Positions 63,801 through 64,000 of a stretch of 64,000 nt of DNA are shown here, piece after piece. Position numbers and translations under genes: made by a program. The first letter of the stretch is position 1. Every line of letters starts with the position of its first letter. Source of the DNA: Sipunculus nudus (taxonomy: Eukaryota > Annelida > Sipuncula > Golfingiida > Sipunculidae); NCBI GenBank assembly GCA_026874595.1, contig CM049317.1, forward strand, positions 59,614,618 to 59,678,617, in the 5' to 3' direction. The notes under the pieces were generated by a model, which made no database searches, had not been told where the DNA came from, and worked only from the letters and a program-made list of their open reading frames with translations.

Positions 63801-63919
63801 TATATTCCTTTCTGCCTGCTCTTAACACGGCCCCTAATATATAACCTCTCACCCGAAAATTCTAAAAATGGAAAATTCGCAAGGAACAATACGCACGCAC
63901 ATGAACAGAGCCGAAACAT
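57872..63919 (-). CDS. Single-pass type I membrane protein, seven exons, unrecognised family
   Basis: Exons are 63,919-63,853; 63,317-63,237; 62,840-62,721; 61,567-61,472; 59,892-59,662; 58,583-58,499; and 58,043-57,872. All introns are GT-AG. Exons 2-5 are all phase 1-1, and the last two junctions also agree, giving exactly 284 codons with the stop. Only these frames stay open in exons 2 and 3. Exon 1 is a probable signal peptide (core CACVLFLANFPFLEF). Exons 2-4 carry eight cysteines, with YMCEVP and PYVCE ends. Exon 5 is a Pro/Thr/Lys-rich stalk with one NGT glycosylation site. Exon 6 is the membrane helix (VGVAILLSVLCSIICVLVY). Exon 7 is a 56-residue tail with PPSY (WW-binding type) and YSTI (sorting type). 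PYVCE resembles the end of a C-type lectin domain, but the rest of that domain is not visible. It is likely a cell-surface receptor or adhesion protein. The start is the least certain part. Confidence 0.72.
59409..59603 (-). mobile_element. GGATCCAGG MITE in intron 5 of the membrane-protein gene
   Basis: Read on the minus strand it begins CAGGACGGATCCAGGATTAC and continues GGGGGTTCAGCCCAAGAGGA. It ends at CAGAAGCGTATCCGG on the plus strand. This is the same family as 41,602-41,804, but the orientation is opposite. Confidence 0.6.
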
Positions 63920-64000
63920 CTAGATCAAAGAACGCTGTGTCTCTACGCTCTTGACCCCACATGCGAGCCAGCGCCCAACACGCGAGGTTCCCATAGCAAT
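63920..64000 (-). promoter_or_regulatory. CpG-rich 5' flank of the membrane-protein gene
   Basis: The last 80 bases of the window lie upstream of the proposed ATG. They are richer in G, C and CpG (CTCGCGTGTTGGGCGC, GGCTCGCATG) than the neighbouring DNA, as expected for a 5' UTR or promoter edge. There is no TATA box. The window ends before more can be said. Confidence 0.3.

Overview
The window looks like AT-rich animal genomic DNA, most likely from a mollusc and plausibly a bivalve. The evidence is GT-AG introns, rhodopsin-like receptor genes, AATAAA signals, degenerate LINE, Ty3-like and TIR elements, tRNA-like SINEs, and CGTCCGTCCG-type and GGATCCAGG-type dispersed repeats of a kind I associate with bivalves. 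That assignment is inference. There are no operons and no bacterial, plasmid or CRISPR features.

Layout. 1-10 kb is mostly gene-free, with one unexplained 152-codon ORF and a decayed L1-like LINE fragment (6.56-7.87 kb). 10.0-31.0 kb (copy A) and 40.6-52.1 kb (copy B) are the two arms of an old direct segmental duplication. Each arm carries one copy of a rhodopsin-like GPCR gene, and both are broken by different lesions: a 16-nt deletion in A and a TGA stop in B. Copy A has been enlarged by later insertions: an 0.85-kb dimeric repeat element, a 6.5-kb terminal-inverted-repeat (TIR) element at 13,261-19,804, a retroelement ORF1-like fragment, and a 3.3-kb stretch absent from B. Copy B preserves the empty insertion site of the 6.5-kb element and has instead expanded a (GA)n-rich minisatellite to about 1.9 kb. 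Between the arms lie a broken non-LTR retrotransposon (31.2-33.9 kb), a decayed Ty3/Gypsy-like element with short LTR remnants (36.6-40.3 kb) and a tRNA-like SINE.

The 6.5-kb element is the most unusual mobile element. Its TIRs of about 310-320 bp contain repeated CAAGATGGCGG (YY1-like) motifs. It encodes, on the minus strand, a two-exon protein of about 1,500 residues with N-terminal Cys/His clusters, an acidic TVDTDVLV motif and a C-terminal tesmin/TSO1-like Cys cluster, with no transposase that I recognise. The copy is dead, with three stops and one frameshift.

The right end (57.9-63.9 kb, minus strand) holds the best candidate for an intact host gene, assembled here from seven short exons whose splice phases all match. 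It encodes a 283-residue type I membrane protein with a signal peptide, eight ectodomain cysteines, a Pro/Thr/Lys-rich stalk, one transmembrane helix and a tail with PPSY and YSTI motifs. Its introns and 3' flank contain MITEs and other short repeats. Everything else is gene-poor repeat-rich DNA; long antisense or low-complexity ORFs there are treated as spurious.
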